A stretch of 37,424 nucleotides of DNA from CAZAYB01 sp964489215 (GTDB lineage: Bacteria; Planctomycetota; Phycisphaerae; Sedimentisphaerales; Anaerohalosphaeraceae): NCBI GenBank assembly GCA_964489215.1, contig CAZAYB010000001.1, positions 1 to 37,424 on the forward strand. Reading direction: 5' to 3'. Shown here in pieces: positions 34,594 to 37,424 of this stretch (position 1 is the first letter of the stretch; the number at the start of each line of letters is the position of its first letter). Below the pieces are notes generated by a model. That model made no database searches. It was not told the origin of the DNA and saw nothing but the letters and a program-made list of their open reading frames with translations. The position numbers and the translations under genes were made by a program.

Positions 34594-34625
34594 AGGTGGC
34601 TGCCCCAAACAAGAGACAGCCACCT
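34594..34625 (-). repeat. Intercistronic hairpin between flagellin 2 and fliS 2
   Basis: AGGTGGCTG (34594-34602) and CAGCCACCT (34617-34625) form a perfect 9-bp stem with a 14-base loop in the 103-bp spacer. On the minus strand it is followed by TGTCTG rather than a T-run, so it should not terminate fully. Its position matches the hairpin of the other flagellin-fliS pair. Confidence 0.65.
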
Positions 34626-34648
34626 ATATAATGGTAAGAAGCCTGAAA

Positions 34649-35464
34649 TTATCTAAGCAACTGTAAAGCCATCTGAGGCATATCGTTAGCATGACCAAGC
34701 ATCGAAACACCTGCGTTGGCCAGAACCTGGGTTCGAGTTAACTTGGCCATTTCAGTGGCAACATCAACGTCAGATATTCGCGATTCCGCTGCCAAAAGGT
34801 TCTCTGCCTGAATATTCAAAACAGTAGCTGTACTGTCTATTCTGTTCATACGGTAACCAAACATTGCCCGGGCACTGTCCTTGGCTTCGATTACCGCTGA
34901 CAACGCACTCATCGCCCTTACTGCATTACCCCCTGAGGTACCTGCAAGAGTTAAACTGAATATGCCAAGAGCAGAACCAGTCATATCAACACTTGCAAGA
35001 TCAATTGACGAACCCTGACCAAAGTGAATAGACGCGTTCTTACCGGCACTGTCAAGAAGCTTAACACTGTTAAACTGTGTCGTCTTGGCAATTCGGTCAA
35101 TCTCAGCTGCCATCTGAGAAAACTCATTGTTCATAATGTTACGCTGCTTGTGAGAATAAGTGCCCGTCGCGGCCTGCTCTGCCAGCTGGTTCATACGAAT
35201 CAAGGCGTCATCAATCGCTGCTAACGCTCCCTCAAACGTCTGAAGCATGCTGATCGCGTCCTGGGCATTACGGTTACCCTGACGAATCACTGCAATATCA
35301 GCCCGCATAAGTTCTCGAACCGCCAGACCTGCCGCATCGTCCCTGGCACTGTTTACCCTAAGACCTGACGAAAGTCTCTCTACTGATCGTGCCAGCGAAT
35401 CATAACTGTCTCCAAGGTGCCTGGCGGCATTTTCTGCCATAATGTTGTTTTTAATGGCTAACAT
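34649..35464 (-). CDS. fliC: Flagellin (copy 2, shorter)
   Basis: This is a filament subunit of 271 residues, 15 shorter than copies 1 and 3. The loss lies in the central region: the segment after FNSVKLLDSAGKNASIHFGQGSS lacks the GSGATAV and DTSGNNSEID parts shared by the others. The conserved ends are intact (SSGLRVNSARDDAAGLAVRELMRADI; SRISDVDVATEMAKLTRTQVLANAGVSML; ends MALQLLR). AAGGAG precedes the ATG, and the FliA promoter at 35556-35582 predicts a leader near 85 bases. It is followed by its own fliS. Its divergence from the other two suggests a distinct place in the filament, which cannot be told from sequence. Confidence 0.96.
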   Translation of the reverse strand: MLAIKNNIMAENAARHLGDSYDSLARSVERLSSGLRVNSARDDAAGLAVRELMRADIAVIRQGNRNAQDAISMLQTFEGALAAIDDALIRMNQLAEQAATGTYSHKQRNIMNNEFSQMAAEIDRIAKTTQFNSVKLLDSAGKNASIHFGQGSSIDLASVDMTGSALGIFSLTLAGTSGGNAVRAMSALSAVIEAKDSARAMFGYRMNRIDSTATVLNIQAENLLAAESRISDVDVATEMAKLTRTQVLANAGVSMLGHANDMPQMALQLLR

Positions 35465-35555
35465 TTTTAATTCTCCTTACCATATTAAAGAGTGCTTCTT
35501 AGTCAAGTTTCTGAGCCCGATAAAAAACGGTTTTTCTTTCTCTTAACACCTAAAA

Positions 35556-35582
35556 TTATCGGAGCAAATTGCAGATACTTGA
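35556..35582 (-). promoter_or_regulatory. FliA (sigma-28) promoter of flagellin 2
   Basis: On the minus strand, TCAAGTAT (35582-35575), 11 bases and TCCGATAA (35563-35556) give a FliA match with one mismatch in the -10. In the 319-bp spacer (35465-35783) I see only this promoter and the terminator of flagellin 3. Confidence 0.72.
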
Positions 35583-35710
35583 GGTTTTTTTTTAATATTT
35601 TTTAAAACGTCTTATAAATAACTCAAAAACAATCACTTAAAGATATTTTTATAGGACAGAAAAACCAAAAAAAACGTCAAAAACTTCCCTTTTTAAAAAA
35701 ATCAGCGCAT

Positions 35711-35744
35711 AAAAAAAAGACGCCTGTCCGAAAACAGACGTCTT
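35711..35744 (-). terminator. Intrinsic terminator after flagellin 3
   Basis: On the minus strand, AAGACGTCTGT (35744-35734) pairs with ACAGGCGTCTT (35727-35717), 11 bp with one U-G wobble and a 6-base loop, followed by a run of eight T (35718-35711). It makes flagellin 3 a single-gene unit. Confidence 0.9.
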
Positions 35745-35783
35745 AATAAAAATCAAAATAAGTAAGGATAGGGTATTTAATGA

Positions 35784-36644
35784 TTACCGCAGCAGCTGAA
35801 GTGCCATCTGAGGCATGCCGTTAGCCTGAGAAAGCATTGATACACCTGCATTGGCAAGAACCTGGTTTCTCGTCATCGTAGCCATCTCAGTAGCAACATC
35901 AACATCGGAAACTCGAGACTCAGACGCCTGCATGTTCTCAGCGGTAATATTAAGAACATTATCTGTACTCTGCAACCGGTTCATCATATAACCAAACATC
36001 GCACGGGCACTGTCCTTGACCTGAATTGCCGTCGATATTGTCGTCAAAGCACTCTTGGCTGCCGATGCGGTTCTCAATGTTACACTGCCGCTGTCAAGAT
36101 TTAAACTGGCCCTGCGAACATCAACTGGGCTAACATCAATCTCCGAATTATTACCGCTTGTATCCTGACCAAAGTGAATCGTTACTGCAGTTGCACCACT
36201 ACCCATAGTCGCAGACAATGCACTGGTACCCATCAGCATTTTAACCGTGTTAAACTCTGTCTTGGTCGCGATACGATCAATCTCAGCTGCCATCTGCTGA
36301 AACTCATTATCCATGATCTCACGCTGTTTAGATGAATAAGAACCAGTTGCGGCCTGTTCGGCTATTTCTTTCATACGAATAAGTATCTGGTCAATAGCAC
36401 CAAGGGCTCCCTCAAAAGTCTGAAGCATGGAAATACCGTCACGGGCATTACGAGACCCCTGCTTAAGAACTGCAATATCAGCTCTCATAAGTTCTCGTAC
36501 AGCCAAACCCGCCGCATCATCCATTGCAGTGTTGATCCTCAAACCACTGGATAGCCTCTCAACCGATCTGGCAAGTGCGTCGTAACTGTTACCCAGGTGC
36601 CTTGCGGCATTTTCCGACATAATGTTGTTTTTGATAACTAACAT
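35784..36644 (-). CDS. fliC: Flagellin (copy 3)
   Basis: This is a filament subunit of 286 residues, collinear with copy 1 without gaps, and identical over long stretches (for example SVERLSSGLRINTAMDDAAG and the YSSKQREIMDNEFQQMA region). It differs mainly at scattered positions and in the central segment (IDVSPVDVRRASLNLDSG). It ends MPQMALQLLR. AAGGAG precedes the ATG. It has the best FliA promoter of the group, a long leader of about 173 bases and its own terminator, but no fliS beside it. Copies 1 and 3 probably arose by recent duplication. Confidence 0.96.
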   Translation of the reverse strand: MLVIKNNIMSENAARHLGNSYDALARSVERLSSGLRINTAMDDAAGLAVRELMRADIAVLKQGSRNARDGISMLQTFEGALGAIDQILIRMKEIAEQAATGSYSSKQREIMDNEFQQMAAEIDRIATKTEFNTVKMLMGTSALSATMGSGATAVTIHFGQDTSGNNSEIDVSPVDVRRASLNLDSGSVTLRTASAAKSALTTISTAIQVKDSARAMFGYMMNRLQSTDNVLNITAENMQASESRVSDVDVATEMATMTRNQVLANAGVSMLSQANGMPQMALQLLR

Positions 36645-36690
36645 AGTACCTGTCTCCTTACATTAATATTCGGCTTCTATTTTACAGCCG

Positions 36691-36702
36691 GGGTAATTAC
36701 CC
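36691..36702. repeat. Palindrome in the flagellin 3 leader
   Basis: GGGTAATTACCC is a perfect 12-bp palindrome 47 bases upstream of the flagellin 3 ATG. It lies next to a second short stem, CGGCT/AGCCG (36671-36675/36686-36690). Both fall in the predicted transcribed leader and could form RNA structure near the ribosome-binding site. Confidence 0.35.
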
Positions 36703-36823
36703 TTATAAACTTCCATGTCTTAAAAATATCAAATATCTGTCGCTGTAACTAAATCAAATAACTGCTGGTCCGGATAAATTTAGCAGTGATAATATTGCTT
36801 AACTCGACTGCTCACACCATGTA

Positions 36824-36850
36824 TTATCGGCTGAGCTGTCATGTTCTTTA
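36824..36850 (-). promoter_or_regulatory. FliA (sigma-28) promoter of flagellin 3
   Basis: On the minus strand, TAAAGAAC (36850-36843), 11 bases and a perfect GCCGATAA (36831-36824) form the closest FliA match in the window. The 618-bp spacer (36645-37262) holds this promoter, the leader palindrome, an extra unpartnered GCCGATAA (minus, 37008-37001) and the plus-strand promoter below. I see no gene in it. Confidence 0.85.
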
Positions 36851-37186
36851 AGCCATTTTTCTGCCCTGACCCCCAAAAAACGATTTCAATACAAACAATT
36901 AAAGCCTTAACTAACCCTGAAAGTCCTCTTCCATTCTGGTAGTCCCATAATATTTTTAGCAAACAAATACAACTGAAATGCTTATCGGACATAACCGAAT
37001 TTATCGGCCGAAAACAAAATTTTTCTGACAAAACGGTTATAGGATGTTAATTAAAAAAAGTCCTAAAAAAAATTTTATTTTTTCTCTTAACAACACTTTT
37101 TATGACACTTTCCTTTATGGGACGGCAATAAAAGACTTAAATATGCCACCCTGATTAACACCTTTTTTTAACAAATAAAAACCAAC

Positions 37187-37214
37187 TAAACCCCCCCAAA
37201 AACAACGCCGATAA
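37187..37214 (+). promoter_or_regulatory. Candidate FliA (sigma-28) promoter of the terminal Cys-rich gene
   Basis: TAAA (37187-37190), 16 bases and a perfect GCCGATAA (37207-37214) match the FliA pattern TAAA-N15-GCCGATAA with one extra spacer base. The -10 ends 48 bases upstream of the ATG at 37263, a fitting distance. Confidence 0.55.
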
Positions 37215-37262
37215 AATAAACAGTTTGAATACATTTAAATCGTACATAAGATGGAATAAAAC

Positions 37263-37424
37263 ATGGACGAGCAGAAAATTTGTAAAAACTGCCAGTTTTA
37301 CGACGCAAAGGCTCAGGAATGTCACAGATATGCACCTGGGCCTGTAGAAGCTGAAATGCAGAAAAAAATAAAATGGCCCACAACACCGCCTATCGGTTGG
37401 TGCGGTGAATGCAGAAGAATTGTG
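37263..37424 (+). CDS. Small Cys-rich protein, N-terminal part (runs off the window)
   Basis: The reading frame is open from the ATG at 37263 to the right edge, 54 codons. It has C7xxC10, C20 and C47xxC50 (KICKNCQFYD, AQECHRYAPG, PIGWCGECRR), a spacing suited to a small zinc ribbon or similar metal site. Small proteins with the pattern CxxCxF...C.R..P...WP.T...WCGE are common uncharacterised bacterial proteins; I know no function for them. A weak TGGA stands ahead of the ATG. The upstream FliA-like promoter suggests expression with the flagellar genes. The total length is unknown. Confidence 0.7.
   Translation, partial: MDEQKICKNCQFYDAKAQECHRYAPGPVEAEMQKKIKWPTTPPIGWCGECRRIV

Noticed and set aside
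32453..36644. Repeated ~800-bp blocks as a possible mobile or CRISPR-like repeat
   Set aside because: They are the three flagellin genes and two fliS genes; the similarity is explained by gene duplication.
37001..37027. Second GCCGATAA on the minus strand upstream of flagellin 3
   Set aside because: The -35 position reads CAGAAAAA, a poor match, and a much better promoter lies closer to the gene.

Overview
The window looks like a scaffold from a Planctomycetota draft genome, most likely class Phycisphaerae. I base this on a fused AroD-AroE protein, the HflK/HflC operon with a third polytopic SPFH protein, an unusually long acyl carrier protein, a short stand-alone ArgA-type acetyltransferase and a set of short flagellins. 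The phylum is inferred from gene architecture, not from a marker-gene search. Two runs of exactly 100 N (20552-20651 and 31290-31389) look like scaffolding gaps of unknown true length. One interrupts comEC and the other interrupts cheA.

Region 1 (1-12901, all minus strand): a UvrD/PcrA-type helicase cut by the window edge, then, reading upstream, a tightly spaced seven-gene operon. In order of transcription it encodes a 7-TM SPFH protein, HflC, HflK, a CPC-type heavy-metal P-type ATPase, an ABC ATPase with a long acidic tail, an ABC-2 permease with a large soluble insertion, and a 587-residue membrane-anchored or exported helical protein of unknown function. A divergent orphan ABC-2 permease (13049, plus) shares a 147-bp intergenic region that carries a 19-bp dyad over its -35 box.

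Region 2 (14044-22426): a minus-strand ArgA-like acetyltransferase, apparently leaderless, diverges from a plus-strand acyl-chain cassette: hotdog dehydratase-like protein, long ACP, second hotdog dehydratase, degenerate ketosynthase, intact ketosynthase. serS follows 2 bp later and comEC 9 bp after that. In the cassette both the ketosynthases and the dehydratases come as one intact and one active-site-degenerate paralogue, which suggests a type II KS/chain-length-factor-like machine with a paired dehydratase.

Region 3 (22534-28706, minus): aroDE, argG, a prepilin peptidase and a Pal/OmpA-family lipoprotein form one closely spaced run. Upstream is an exported redoxin whose N-terminal half carries 27 cysteines at strikingly regular i+4 and i+7 spacing. 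It has a strong terminator of its own.

Region 4 (28974-37424): motility and chemotaxis. It holds a large CheA with long acidic low-complexity linkers, two fliS genes and three short flagellin genes. Sigma-28 (FliA) type promoters are readable ahead of all three flagellins and, more weakly, cheA. Intrinsic terminators close both flagellin-fliS units and the lone flagellin. At the right edge a small Cys-rich protein begins on the plus strand behind another FliA-like promoter. I saw no tRNA, rRNA, CRISPR array, insertion sequence or prophage.
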